Below, piece after piece: positions 1-9,095 of a stretch of 41,992 nt of DNA; position 1 is the first letter of the stretch; each line of letters starts with the position of its first letter. This stretch comes from Planctomycetota bacterium (GTDB taxonomy: Bacteria > Planctomycetota > Planctomycetia > JALXBF01). The notes beneath the pieces were generated by a model. That model had not been told where the DNA came from and ran no database searches. It saw nothing but the letters and a program-made list of their open reading frames with translations. A program made the position numbers and the translations under genes. The DNA lies in NCBI GenBank assembly GCA_026991575.1, contig JALXBF010000153.1, positions 1 through 41,992 of the forward strand, written 5' to 3'.

Positions 1-203
1 GCTCGTGCCAGCATCCGCTGCACCAGCTGGTAGGCACGCTCATTCGGTGAGCCGACTGCCGCGGCGTTCGATTCTGCCTGGTTCACGGAATCCACCACCT
101 CGCTATGTTCACCGTTCACGGAGCCAGCCGGTTGATCGGTATCATAACGACGTACCTGGGTGGGTATTCCACCGAATTGCGGGCGTGACGTGGAGGTTCT
201 CGT
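1..203. other. Window edge and 5' region of the large cytochrome/HEAT gene
   Basis: No gene can be assigned with confidence. Two forward frames open at the window edge close early (TAG at 31-33 and TGA at 48-50), and either could be the tail of a gene lying outside the window, but the residues left are too few to identify. The remainder is leader for the gene starting at 204. A Shine-Dalgarno sequence GGAGG lies just before that start. Confidence 0.3.
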
Positions 204-3200
204 ATGCAGCCGCGGGCGCTGGTGTGCTGGTGCTTACTGCTGGTTGTGGCCGTTGCCGTGCCGGCAAGCGAGCCGACGCAACCATTGGTCCGATCGCTCA
301 CCGTCGCGGACCAGCCGCTTACCTGGAAGCTTCCTTTACCCACCCAGCCTGGCCAAGCTCTTGCCATTGCGCTGGGCATTTCCCTGGAGACGCCAGCAAC
401 GATCCAGGTGACGCTGCTTCAGGGCCAGACCGTCATCGTCACTAAGCGACTGCATGCCGCTGACAGCGAGTTCTTCACGACGTTGCAACCGGCCGAACGA
501 CCGTACGCCGTCCGCCTCAGCAACAGCGGGCACCGCCCGGCCCAGGTGACGGTTCGGCTCTGGCAGATCGGGCCGTTTGAGCCTGACGGCGAGTTGCTTC
601 CGGAGCTTGAGCCCAACGACACGCCCGAGGCAGCCCAGCAGTACCGGCTCGGACAGACGGTCGTGGCCGGCGCGGCGGATGAGACTTACCGCAGCACCGA
701 GTCCGTTGAGGACACTGCCTGGGACCAGGACGACATTGCCGAGGACTGGTTCCGCCTGCAGCCTGCGGTTCGGGAGCCGCGCCTGGCGTACGTCTGGATC
801 GATCTGTTGGACCGGGAGATCCCTGTCGACCTGACGGTCTTCCGGGAAAGCGACGAGGGATTGGTGGAAGCAGATCCGGGTTTCGAGAAGTTTGAGCCCG
901 AGCGGTCGACTCCGTATGTCGGCCTGTCGAAGTTCCGTTCGTTCGTAGTTCGCCCGGGCGAACGGTATTTGATCCGGGTTCGCGCCCGCCACCCGGCTTA
1001 CCTGCTGCGCAGTGCGACCTATGAGCTGCCTCCCTACCTGGACCGGGCCACCGAACCAACCCCACAGGAGCTTGCAGACGCTGCGTCGAAAGCGGTCCGT
1101 GTTGCCCAGGACTACGTGCTGCTTCGCGGCGAAGCCTGGCATGCGAACACGCCGCGCACAGGCGCCGTGGCCAACCGCTGGCGGAACGTCCACGCTGAGA
1201 CGGCTCAGTGCATTGCCTGTCACCCGACCCAGTTCTCAACCCGCGGTGCGCTGACTTCGATCGCCAACGGCTATCCGCTCAGACGGCGCGAGCAGCTCGA
1301 CTTCCTCGCCGATCGTCTGTACAACAACCCGAGACCGTTTTATGGCTTTCCCGAGGCTGCCTGGACCAGGGTCATCAGCGCGGCAGCCAACAGCTTGAGC
1401 CGGCCGAGCGTGACCTTAAGGCTGTTCGAACGCCACGTCAGCGGTCGCCCGATAGAGGCGTTCCATCGTGCCGTTGCGGAGTACCTGTTCCTGTACTATG
1501 ACGGCCGGACCGAACTTCCTGCGGATGAGTCGAACGGGAACCGGCCGCTAGTCTCCGCCTATGAAGTGGCCTTGCACAGCTGGCAGGTGAGCCGGGAGCT
1601 TGCCGAACGTGGCGGTCCGGGTAGCGATCGTTACGCTCGGCTGGCCGAACGGCTCGAGCGGCTTATTGCCTCCGATCAGGCTGTCAACGACATGCTCGAC
1701 CTGTGCTATCAGACATTAGCCTTCTGTCGGATCGATCGGGACAAGTACGCCGAGCAGATACGGCGCAACGTGACGCGGATCCTTAGCTACCAGCGCGCCG
1801 ACGGCAAATGGCCCATGCGCTTCGAGAAGGACGCCCCTTCCGCGGAGTTCCAGACCGGGCATTGCCTCTACGTGCTTGCTGTTGCCGGCCTGGACGCTTC
1901 GCATCCGGCGGTCAGACGTGGACTGGTTGCTTTACTTGCTGCCCAGGAACCATTCGGGGGCTGGTACGACGATGCCGACCCGAAGCGGCCCCATCCCTAC
2001 GAGAACTTCCGAACGCCGTTCCGCGAGACCCAGTTTGCTCTGATGGCACTCTCGCAGCTTTTCCCGGGTCGCGGACGGCACGTCGCTGCCGACCGACCGG
2101 GCCGGCCGCTAGACTGGTCGGAGCGGATGAGGCGGTTGGATGCAATTGGCTATCGAGCGGATGAGGTCGACCTGGCCTTGGTTGCCGATGCCCTTCGGGA
2201 TAGCGATCCGCTCGTGCGCCGCTTGGCGCTGGCTGCATGTGGCCGGTTGCGTGCGCCACAGCTCGGGATCGCTGCCGCGGCAGCCCTTGCGGACGATGCG
2301 TGGATCGTTCGGCGCGCGGCAGCCTGGGCGGTCCGACACTACTGGCACGACGACCGGGTGCGTGCGGCCGTCAGGGAGCGGCTGACCGCGGCGGTCACGA
2401 GCACGCGGCGGGCGGCGCTTCTGGTGTTCCAGCAGCATTTCCGGTTCTGGACCGACGATAGCGCGATCCTCGAGCTGCTGCTGAAGGCGATGACGCAGGA
2501 CCCCGATCCCGTCTGCCGGATGCTTGCCAGCCGTGCGCTGTGGCGATGGTGGCACTGGGCAGCGTCGGAATCGGTGCGCGCCCGAATCGAAGATGCTCTC
2601 CTGGATGCGCTGCTCGCAGAGAAGGACTCACGTGTTGTCATCAACTTGCAGGAGGCAGTGTACAACGTCTTCGATGAGAACGTCCGCTACCTGTACAACA
2701 ACTGGATTGCCCGTCTGGCGAGGCCTCAGTGGCGTGCGCGCGCGCAGCGGGCACAGCGGCAGACGGTGCGGAGGCAAGCGGAGAAGCTGCTCCAGCGGCT
2801 CGCACGGGCTGACGACCGCCAAGCGGTCCGGCTGCTCCGGGCTGTGGGCTGGTTCCACTTGCGGGGCCCGGTGGTTGGGAAGGGCCGCGAGCGGCGTATC
2901 GGCAACGACGTGGAAACGATCCGCTTCTACGGCGAAGCCGGTCAGAGGTTTGCTGTTGCTCTGGAGCATTACCTGACCAGCCCGGACCAGGACGTTCGAC
3001 GGGCGGCCGTGCTGGCAGCGCTGACGCTGCGCGACGTGACGGCTCGGTCGCAAGTGGCGCCGACGTTCGTGGCTTTGGCGGCAGATCCGGATCCGCAAGC
3101 CCGTGCCGTTGCACTGCGGTTTGCTGCCGCCTTCATGCCGAAGTCCGACCGCGAGCTGTCGGGCCGGTGGCTGGAGACGATCGAGCAATTGATAGACGCA

Positions 3201-4268
3201 CCGACCGATTCGGCTCGAGCGCTCGGTTTTCGGCTGGCCGCACGCGCAGCGGCGGTCACCCGGGTGCGGGAGCGTCAGCGGTTGGCTGCGCTGCTACGCG
3301 CCTACCTGCGCGCGGCCGAGCAGCCTGCTCCCGATGCGCTGTATGCGGTGGCAGAGGTGCCGGAGTTACATGCGGACCGGGGGGTGCTACGGGCGTTAAG
3401 GCGTGCGCTTGCAGCCGAGGACCATGCGACGGTGATCGCGGCTGCCAAGGTCGTGCTGACCGTGCCTGCACTGGCCACGTCGAAGGTGTTCCGGCGGCCG
3501 CTGGACGAGCTGAACAAGCGGCTGAAGGCGGACCGGACCCTGTGGCGCGAGCTGTTGCGCGAGGCCGCCCGAGACGCGGCGCTGGCGCGTGAGCCGCATG
3601 TGGCTGTGTGGACGGCCGCGGCACTGGAGCAGGACGATTCGAGGTTGCAGGCAGCGGTCCTGGATCTCATCCGCAAGGTCCCTGAGCTCAGCGACAATGC
3701 CGCCGTCCGGCTCGCACTGGAGAAGTTCACGGCCCGAGCTGATGGGCGCGCCCGTGTGCTGGCGCAGGCACTCTACACCGGTGCGCAGCAGCATGACCGC
3801 CGGCCCGCCACGCAGCAGCCGGAGGTATCCGTGGCCGAGCGATTGGATCGAGGCTTTTTCGAACGTTACGTGCAGCCGATCTTCTTCAAGAAGGGCCCAG
3901 ACGGTCAAGCGTGCGTGGACTGTCATCTGAATCATGGCATCCTGGACTTGAAGGCCCCGGCGGAAGGCTTGTCTTTTGAGGAAGTAACCGAGCACAACTA
4001 TCGCAGTGCGCTACGGGTGGTCGACCTGGACCGGCCGGAGCGGAGTCTCCTGTTGCGCAAGCCACTCAGCGATGCGTCTCGCGAAGGTATCGTTGGCGGC
4101 GGTCTGTCACACGGAGGCGACGTGCGGTGGCCTGACGGGGAGCGTAGCCAGGAGTATCGCATCATCCTTGACTGGCTCAACGGCGCACGGGACCGCGGCA
4201 CGGCAGCCCGGCCGACCGACGGCGGCGGCGACCGACGCGAGCCTGTGCGGGCCGGTTCTCAACGATGA
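204..4268 (+). CDS. Large secreted PPC / c-type cytochrome / HEAT-repeat protein
   Basis: The 1354-residue product starts at an ATG about 7 nt behind GGAGG and opens with a hydrophobic signal peptide (residues 1-22), so it is probably exported. Around residue 134 the ELEPNDTPEAAQ motif marks a PPC-like beta-sandwich region. A haem c motif CIACH begins at residue 336. Residues ~380-640 contain segments such as QEPFGGWYDD and repeated helices that resemble the alpha/alpha barrel of squalene cyclase-like proteins. From ~645 to ~1180 there are alanine/leucine/arginine-rich helical repeats typical of HEAT (VRRLALAACGRL, VRRAAAWAVRHY). A second haem motif, CVDCH, begins at residue 1237. Large planctomycete proteins mixing haem c and HEAT repeats are common and poorly characterised. 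A periplasmic electron-transfer or scaffold role is inference; no enzymatic function is claimed. Confidence 0.85.
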   Translation: MQPRALVCWCLLLVVAVAVPASEPTQPLVRSLTVADQPLTWKLPLPTQPGQALAIALGISLETPATIQVTLLQGQTVIVTKRLHAADSEFFTTLQPAERPYAVRLSNSGHRPAQVTVRLWQIGPFEPDGELLPELEPNDTPEAAQQYRLGQTVVAGAADETYRSTESVEDTAWDQDDIAEDWFRLQPAVREPRLAYVWIDLLDREIPVDLTVFRESDEGLVEADPGFEKFEPERSTPYVGLSKFRSFVVRPGERYLIRVRARHPAYLLRSATYELPPYLDRATEPTPQELADAASKAVRVAQDYVLLRGEAWHANTPRTGAVANRWRNVHAETAQCIACHPTQFSTRGALTSIANGYPLRRREQLDFLADRLYNNPRPFYGFPEAAWTRVISAAANSLSRPSVTLRLFERHVSGRPIEAFHRAVAEYLFLYYDGRTELPADESNGNRPLVSAYEVALHSWQVSRELAERGGPGSDRYARLAERLERLIASDQAVNDMLDLCYQTLAFCRIDRDKYAEQIRRNVTRILSYQRADGKWPMRFEKDAPSAEFQTGHCLYVLAVAGLDASHPAVRRGLVALLAAQEPFGGWYDDADPKRPHPYENFRTPFRETQFALMALSQLFPGRGRHVAADRPGRPLDWSERMRRLDAIGYRADEVDLALVADALRDSDPLVRRLALAACGRLRAPQLGIAAAAALADDAWIVRRAAAWAVRHYWHDDRVRAAVRERLTAAVTSTRRAALLVFQQHFRFWTDDSAILELLLKAMTQDPDPVCRMLASRALWRWWHWAASESVRARIEDALLDALLAEKDSRVVINLQEAVYNVFDENVRYLYNNWIARLARPQWRARAQRAQRQTVRRQAEKLLQRLARADDRQAVRLLRAVGWFHLRGPVVGKGRERRIGNDVETIRFYGEAGQRFAVALEHYLTSPDQDVRRAAVLAALTLRDVTARSQVAPTFVALAADPDPQARAVALRFAAAFMPKSDRELSGRWLETIEQLIDAPTDSARALGFRLAARAAAVTRVRERQRLAALLRAYLRAAEQPAPDALYAVAEVPELHADRGVLRALRRALAAEDHATVIAAAKVVLTVPALATSKVFRRPLDELNKRLKADRTLWRELLREAARDAALAREPHVAVWTAAALEQDDSRLQAAVLDLIRKVPELSDNAAVRLALEKFTARADGRARVLAQALYTGAQQHDRRPATQQPEVSVAERLDRGFFERYVQPIFFKKGPDGQACVDCHLNHGILDLKAPAEGLSFEEVTEHNYRSALRVVDLDRPERSLLLRKPLSDASREGIVGGGLSHGGDVRWPDGERSQEYRIILDWLNGARDRGTAARPTDGGGDRREPVRAGSQR

Positions 4269-4590
4269 GCTGCCCGTTGCTGGACGATGTGCCGCGCTCT
4301 GGGTAGCGACGCGCGGATTCCGGGGCTGGATTGCCGATTCTTAGCAAGGACAGCCGACTCTGGCACTGGCCACCGCGGCGAACCTGCCGACGGACCGCCC
4401 GAACAGCCGCCCTCGCCTACGGTGCCACCCGACCATGCAACAACAAGAGCGGAACGGGAGCCACTCGGCGACCGCCGGTTGACGAGCCGTTTGTCAGAGC
4501 GCACCATACTATGGACCAGGCTAAGGGGCCGGCCGTGTGGGTTGGGCGTGCGTTGTGGCTGGCCACGACCGTTTGCTAGGAGGAGAAATC
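4269..4590 (+). other. Intergenic leader of the infC operon
   Basis: This stretch of about 320 bases has no convincing gene. It presumably carries the promoter and leader of infC-rpmI-rplT-pheST. A TACTAT hexamer at 4507-4512 looks like a -10 element, but the nearest TTGACG (4479-4484) is 22 nt upstream, too far for a normal sigma-70 promoter, so no promoter is called. The last bases hold the strong AGGAGG ribosome binding site at 4578-4583. Confidence 0.4.
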
Positions 4591-4593
4591 ATC
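4578..4593 (+). promoter_or_regulatory. infC ribosome binding site and AUC start codon
   Basis: AGGAGG at 4578-4583 is followed after 7 nt by ATC at 4591. No ATG, GTG or TTG sits at a usable distance in this frame; the nearest in-frame ATG is 4537, which would place the Shine-Dalgarno inside the coding region. infC in other bacteria uses rare starts (AUU, AUC, AUA) that allow IF3 to repress its own translation. An adjacent ATC at 4588 is possible but only 4 nt from the SD. Confidence 0.75.
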
Positions 4594-5127
4594 GAGCGCG
4601 AACACAGGATCAACGAGCAGATTCGGATTTCACCGCTTCGGGTCATCGATCAGGACGGCAAGCAATTGGGCATCCTATCGCGTGATGAGGCGTTGGCTTT
4701 GGCCCGGCGTGCCGGACTGGACCTGGTTGAGGTTAACCCGAACGCGCGGCCGCCCGTGTGCCGGCTGATGGACTACGGCAAGTTCAAGTACCAGCAGAAG
4801 AAGAAGCACAAGCGCGAGCACCAGGTCCAGCTCAAAGAGATCCGCATGCGGGCCGGCATCAGCGACCACGACCTGGAGACGAAACTACGGCACGCGCGCG
4901 AGCTGCTGGAGGGACGCGACAAGGTTCAGTTCACCATGATCCTCATGTCACGCGGCCGGCAGCTGCTGAATGTCGAGGAGGCGCAGCGGCGCATGAACTG
5001 GGTCATTGAGCAGCTATCGGATTTGGCGCGGATTGAGCGGCCGCTGCGGTTGGAAGGGAACCGGCTCACCGTCATGCTGGCGCCTGTCAGCGAAGCGAAG
5101 CGTCATGCTCAGGGCAGAGGAGGGTAG
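4591..5127 (+). CDS. infC: Translation initiation factor IF-3
   Basis: IF-3 binds the 30S subunit, keeps it apart from 50S and checks start-codon pairing. The product is about 178 residues, normal for the family. The N-terminal domain begins EREHRINEQIR and includes the motif ARPPVCRLMDYGKFKYQQ. A lysine-rich linker (KKKHKREHQ) leads to the C-terminal domain with KEIRMRAGISDHDLETK and FTMILMSRGRQ. It is followed by rpmI and rplT in the widespread infC-rpmI-rplT order, then pheST. The start is taken as the AUC at 4591 because AGGAGG sits 7 nt upstream and conserved IF-3 sequence begins right there. The longer reading from ATG 4537 adds 18 residues unlike any IF-3. Autoregulation by IF3 through the rare start codon is expected from the family. 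Confidence 0.95.
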   Translation: MEREHRINEQIRISPLRVIDQDGKQLGILSRDEALALARRAGLDLVEVNPNARPPVCRLMDYGKFKYQQKKKHKREHQVQLKEIRMRAGISDHDLETKLRHARELLEGRDKVQFTMILMSRGRQLLNVEEAQRRMNWVIEQLSDLARIERPLRLEGNRLTVMLAPVSEAKRHAQGRGG

Positions 5128-5240
5128 CCGACTGACCAAGCTGCCAGTCGGCGGCTCGATTGACTCCCGTCGCGAATCGGTCCATAATTAGCAACCTCTT
5201 TGGCCCATCCGCAGCGTGGTTTCCGAAGGACGGCGATCTC

Positions 5241-5438
5241 ATGCCCAAGGTAAAGACGCACAAAGGGTTGAAAAAGCGATTCAAGATCACCGCGCGCGGC
5301 AAGGTGGTTCATCGGCGCGCCGGCAAGAGCCACTTGATGAGCCATAAGTCCGGCAAGAGGGTTCGGCAACTACGCCGCCCCGCCCGGCTGAACAGCACGC
5401 AGGCTGCGCTGGTCAAGACGTTGCTGCCGTACGAGTAG
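5241..5438 (+). CDS. rpmI: 50S ribosomal protein L35
   Basis: L35 is a small basic protein of the large ribosomal subunit. The product has 65 residues, the normal size, and opens with the family signature MPKVKTHKGLKKRFK followed by HRRAGKSHLMSHKSGKR. The ATG at 5241 is chosen because it starts this signature and GAAGGA lies 10 nt upstream; an upstream in-frame ATG at 5160 would add 27 atypical residues. It sits between infC and rplT, and the three are presumably co-transcribed. Confidence 0.97.
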   Translation: MPKVKTHKGLKKRFKITARGKVVHRRAGKSHLMSHKSGKRVRQLRRPARLNSTQAALVKTLLPYE

Positions 5439-5487
5439 TGGACTGTTCACGCAGGGCAAGACGCTAGTTCAGCGGAGGTACACCCAG

Positions 5488-5859
5488 ATGACGCGCGCAC
5501 GTTCGGGGCCGGCCCACCGTCGACGGCACAAGAAGGTGCTGAAGCGGGCCAAGGGCTTTGTGGGCGGTCGCGGCCGGCTGTACAAAGTGGCCCGCGAGAC
5601 GCTGCTCAGGGCCGGAAACTATGCCTACCGTGACCGCCGGGTGCGGAAACGGGACATGCGGCGGCTGTGGATCATCCGCATCAATGCTGCTTGCCGCTTG
5701 CGTGGCCTGCCGTACAACCGGTTCATTAATGGCCTGAAACGAGCCAACATCGCCTTGAACCGCAAGACGCTCTCTGAGCTCGCCATCCACGATCCTGAAG
5801 CGTTCGATCGTGTCGTGGCGCTGGCCCGCAGTGCGTTAGAGGCCCAGTCTGCCGGATAG
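5488..5859 (+). CDS. rplT: 50S ribosomal protein L20
   Basis: L20 binds 23S rRNA early in 50S assembly. In several bacteria it also represses its own operon. The 123-residue product is normal in size and very basic, with RRRHKKVLKRAKGF near the N-terminus, then YAYRDRRVRKRDMRRLWI and INAACRLRGLPYNRFINGL, all typical L20 segments. GCGGAGG lies about 10 nt before the ATG. It follows rpmI after 49 nt and precedes pheS by about 55 nt. Confidence 0.97.
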   Translation: MTRARSGPAHRRRHKKVLKRAKGFVGGRGRLYKVARETLLRAGNYAYRDRRVRKRDMRRLWIIRINAACRLRGLPYNRFINGLKRANIALNRKTLSELAIHDPEAFDRVVALARSALEAQSAG

Positions 5860-5913
5860 GCCACCCGGCGGTTGGCATACGCTCCTGGCTGCGATGGATT
5901 CCCTGCCCGGTCA

Positions 5914-7002
5914 ATGAGCGAAGGCGACGCCGTGGACAAACTGCTCGCGGAGCTGAGCGAGTTCGAACGAGCCGCTCTGGAAGCGTTCGAACGAGCCAGC
6001 GACGCGGCGACGCTCGAAGCGGCACGCGTCCGTTTCCTGGGCCAACGGCGCGGTTGGTTCAAGCAGTTGGAGCAGCGGTTCCGGGCGCTGCCTCGAGAGG
6101 GCAAACGTACCTGTGGCCCGCGGTTCAATGAGGTACGGTCGCGGGTCCGTGAGGCTTTCAGCAAGGCGCAGGCTCGGCTCGAACAGGGCGCAGCTCAGGG
6201 TGGCCAACCTGAGGCGGCGGCCGTGCAGCCGACCGGCGGCCTTCGCTTTGGGGGGGCGGCGGTCACCGCTGGACGCGCTGAGGCGTTCGATTTCACCGTT
6301 CCCGGCAAGCGGGTGCGCCGAGGCACGCTCCACCCGCTGACGCATACCATCGAAGAGCTTATCCGCATCTTTGGCCGACTTGGCTTTGAGCTGGCCGACG
6401 GGCCCGAAGTTGAGGACGAGTGGCATAATTTCGAAGCACTCAACATTCCCCCGGAACATCCCGCTCGCGACCCGAACGATAACTTCTACCTCGACCCCCG
6501 CCGGTTGCTTCGCAGCCAAACCTCCACTGTTCAGATCCGTGTCATGGAGCGGCAGCGGCCACCGGTACGGATCATCGCCATCGGTCGTGTGTACCGGCCG
6601 GATGTCCATGACGCGACCCACTTTTCGATGTTCCATCAGATCGAAGGGCTCTACGTCGACCGTCACGTCACGCTGGCTCATCTGAAAACGGTGCTGCGCC
6701 AGTTTGCCCAGGCGTATCTGGGGCCCGACGTCCAGATCCGGTTTCGACCGTCGTTTTTCCCGTTCACCGAGCCGTCGGTCGAAGTGGATATGAGCTGGGA
6801 CGTGCGTGGGGGGCAGTGGGTCGAGCTCGGGGGAGCTGGAATGGTGGACCCGAACGTGTTCCGTGCCGTGGGCTACGACCCCGAAGAGTACACTGGGTTT
6901 GCTTTCGGACTCGGTGTCGAGCGCCTCTGCATGCGCCGCCACGGCATCCATGACATCCGCTTGTTCTACGAGAACGACGTGCGGTTCTTGAAGCAGTTTT
7001 GA
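5914..7002 (+). CDS. pheS: Phenylalanyl-tRNA synthetase alpha subunit
   Basis: This is the catalytic subunit of the (alpha-beta)2 enzyme that charges tRNA-Phe. The N-terminal ~90 residues form the helical tRNA-binding arm. The class II core then follows: motif 1 region [20 protein letters not shown], motif 2 with [13 protein letters not shown], and motif 3 with [18 protein letters not shown], ending in the canonical [16 protein letters not shown]. The start is uncertain. ATG 5914 gives 362 residues with a weak ribosome site, whereas GTG 5932 (356 residues) has AAGG 7 nt upstream and may be the true start; a longer reading from 5872 is unlikely. pheT follows after 41 nt. Confidence 0.95.
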   Translation: MSEGDAVDKLLAELSEFERAALEAFERASDAATLEAARVRFLGQRRGWFKQLEQRFRALPREGKRTCGPRFNEVRSRVREAFSKAQARLEQGAAQGGQPEAAAVQPTGGLRFGGAAVTAGRAEAFDFTVPGKRVRRGTLHPLTHTIEELIRIFGRLGFELADGPEVEDEWHNFEALNIPPEHPARDPNDNFYLDPRRLLRSQTSTVQIRVMERQRPPVRIIAIGRVYRPDVHDATHFSMFHQIEGLYVDRHVTLAHLKTVLRQFAQAYLGPDVQIRFRPSFFPFTEPSVEVDMSWDVRGGQWVELGGAGMVDPNVFRAVGYDPEEYTGFAFGLGVERLCMRRHGIHDIRLFYENDVRFLKQF

Positions 7003-7043
7003 CTTGACCCCGCCGCTGGCTAACCTGGTGAGCTCCTGATGCG

Positions 7044-9056
7044 ATGATCGTTAGCTGGGACTGGTTGCGACAATATGTCAACTTGGATATCGGGCTTGAC
7101 GAGCTCTGCCAGCGGCTGACCATGGCCGGCTTGAACCACGAAGGTTCCGAGTCGGTTGACGGTGATATTGCGATTGAGCTGGAGGTCACCAGTAACCGGC
7201 CCGATTGCCTGGGCCACCTGGGCATCGCACGCGAAGCGGCCGTGGTCAGCGGGGGACGGTTCCGTCCGCCCGACGTGACGCTTACCGAGAGCGGTCCCCC
7301 GGTGGAGCAGCTCACTTCCGTCGACGTACGCTGCCCTGAACTGTGTCCGCGCTACCTGGCACGCGTGATCCGCGGTGTCCGCATCGGTCCCAGCCCGGAC
7401 TGGCTGCGGCGCAGACTGGCGACCTGTGGCATCAGCTCCATCAACAACGTGGTTGACATCACGAACTACGTGATGCTTGAGGCTAGCCAGCCGCTGCACG
7501 CTTTCGATTACGACAAGCTGCACGAGCGCCGAATCGTCGTGCGGCGCGCGAAGAAGGGGGAGCGGCTGGTGGCGATCAATGGCCGAACCTACGAACTAGA
7601 CGCCGACATGTGCGTCATAGCCGATGCGTACCGGCCGGTGGCAATCGCTGGCATCATGGGGGGGCTGGAAACGGAAATCTCCGACAGCACCACAAATGTG
7701 CTCATCGAGAGCGCTCAGTTCGATCCGGTCAACGTGCGGCGCACGAGCCGCCGCCTCGGTCTCAGCTCACCCAGCTCGTTCCGGTTCGAGCGGGGGGTTG
7801 ACCCGGCCGGGGTCGATTGGGCAAGCCGCCGGTGCTGCCAGCTCATTCTGGAGCTGGCCGGAGGCGAGCTGGCCCAGGGGGCCACTGGGCTGTATCCGGA
7901 GCTACCCGCTCGGCCGCCGATTGTCCTCCGCCTGGACCAGTTGCGCCGCATTCTGGGCATTGACGTGCCACGCGACCGCGTGGTCGAGATCCTTGCCGCA
8001 CTCGGGCTTCAGCCCACCAAAGACGATGGCGGCAGGATCACCGTTGTGCCCCCGAGCTGGCGGCCGGACCTGACCCGTGAGATCGATCTGGTTGAGGAAG
8101 TTGGCCGGATTTACGGCTATGACCGCGTACCCGAGGATGAGCCGATCCCAGCGGTGTGCCCGTCGGAAAAACCGCGCGAGATCGCGCTGCGCCGCATCCG
8201 TGCTGCACTGGTGGCTCAGGGATTGCACGAGGCGTACACGCTGAGTTTCGTCGACGAAGCGCAGCTTGAACTGCTGCGGCCATGGACGCAGGCTGAGCCG
8301 CTGCGGGTTCAGCACAGTTCGCGCCGTCAGGAGAACTGCCTTCGGCAAAGTCTGCTGCCCAGCTTGCTCGCTGCCCGCCGCCTGAACGAAGCCCGCGGTA
8401 ACGAAGAGATCGAGCTCTTCGAGATCGCCCGCGTGTACCTGCCTCGCAATGGCGAGCTACCCGACGAGCCGCTGCATGTCGGCATCGTGGCCGATCCCGA
8501 CCTGGAGCGGGTCAAAGGCTATGCGGATGCCGTGCTGGAGGAACTAGGGTTGCTGGATCGCGTATCCGTTGCAGCCACCCGAATGGCTGGCCTGGCGGAC
8601 GGATTGGCGGGCGAGCTGACGCTGGAGGGGCAACGTGTGGGCGTGATCGGCACCGTGAGCCCGGCTGTGGTCAAGTTCTTCGACCTACGCCGCCCGTGCT
8701 GCGTGGTCGAGCTGGCGCTGGAGCCATTGCTCAAAGCAGCTCGTCTCGTGCCGACTTTTCAGCCATTCTCGCCGTATCCGGCAATCACACGCGACTTCTC
8801 CTTCATCGTGGCCGAAGAGATCACCTGGGCGCAGATTGCCGAAACGGTACGCGGTGCGGCCAAGGCGCACCTGGAGAGCATCCAGTTCAAGGAGATTTAC
8901 CGCGGTAAGCCCGTGCCGCGTGGAAAGAAGAGCGTGCATTTCCGGGTAGTGTTCCGCTCGGCGCAGAGGACCCTGACAAGCGAAGAAATCGATGCGGTTC
9001 AAGAAGCGATCATCCGTGCCGTGTGCGAACGGCTAGGGGCGGAGCTGCGCAAGTAG
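7044..9056 (+). CDS. pheT: Phenylalanyl-tRNA synthetase beta subunit, short form
   Basis: The beta subunit supports tRNA recognition and editing of mischarged Tyr-tRNA-Phe. At 670 residues it is much shorter than the ~795 of E. coli. The first 40 residues (WLRQYVNLDI, LTMAGLNHEG) run directly into IELEVTSNRPDCLGHLGIARE, so the EMAP/OB-fold tRNA-binding domain normally inserted at about residues 40-150 is absent. The B3/B4 editing region, the B5 region (VPPSWRPDLTREIDLVEEVGRIYGYD) and the C-terminal FDX-ACB anticodon-binding domain (PYPAITRDFSFIV near residue 577 to the end) are present. It is paired with pheS immediately upstream. The short form occurs naturally in some lineages, so this is domain loss and not a broken gene. 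Confidence 0.95.
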   Translation: MIVSWDWLRQYVNLDIGLDELCQRLTMAGLNHEGSESVDGDIAIELEVTSNRPDCLGHLGIAREAAVVSGGRFRPPDVTLTESGPPVEQLTSVDVRCPELCPRYLARVIRGVRIGPSPDWLRRRLATCGISSINNVVDITNYVMLEASQPLHAFDYDKLHERRIVVRRAKKGERLVAINGRTYELDADMCVIADAYRPVAIAGIMGGLETEISDSTTNVLIESAQFDPVNVRRTSRRLGLSSPSSFRFERGVDPAGVDWASRRCCQLILELAGGELAQGATGLYPELPARPPIVLRLDQLRRILGIDVPRDRVVEILAALGLQPTKDDGGRITVVPPSWRPDLTREIDLVEEVGRIYGYDRVPEDEPIPAVCPSEKPREIALRRIRAALVAQGLHEAYTLSFVDEAQLELLRPWTQAEPLRVQHSSRRQENCLRQSLLPSLLAARRLNEARGNEEIELFEIARVYLPRNGELPDEPLHVGIVADPDLERVKGYADAVLEELGLLDRVSVAATRMAGLADGLAGELTLEGQRVGVIGTVSPAVVKFFDLRRPCCVVELALEPLLKAARLVPTFQPFSPYPAITRDFSFIVAEEITWAQIAETVRGAAKAHLESIQFKEIYRGKPVPRGKKSVHFRVVFRSAQRTLTSEEIDAVQEAIIRAVCERLGAELRK

Positions 9057-9095
9057 CCGTCTCGGTAGTCACGCGTTGCTGGAGGAGACCAGCCC

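Noticed and set aside
336-1223. Long minus-strand open frame inside the first gene
   Set aside because: It is antisense to a gene with signal peptide, haem motifs and PPC motif; it has no domain or ribosome site and arises from GC-rich codon bias.
4479-4512. infC promoter from TTGACG and TACTAT
   Set aside because: The 22-nt spacing is outside the sigma-70 range.
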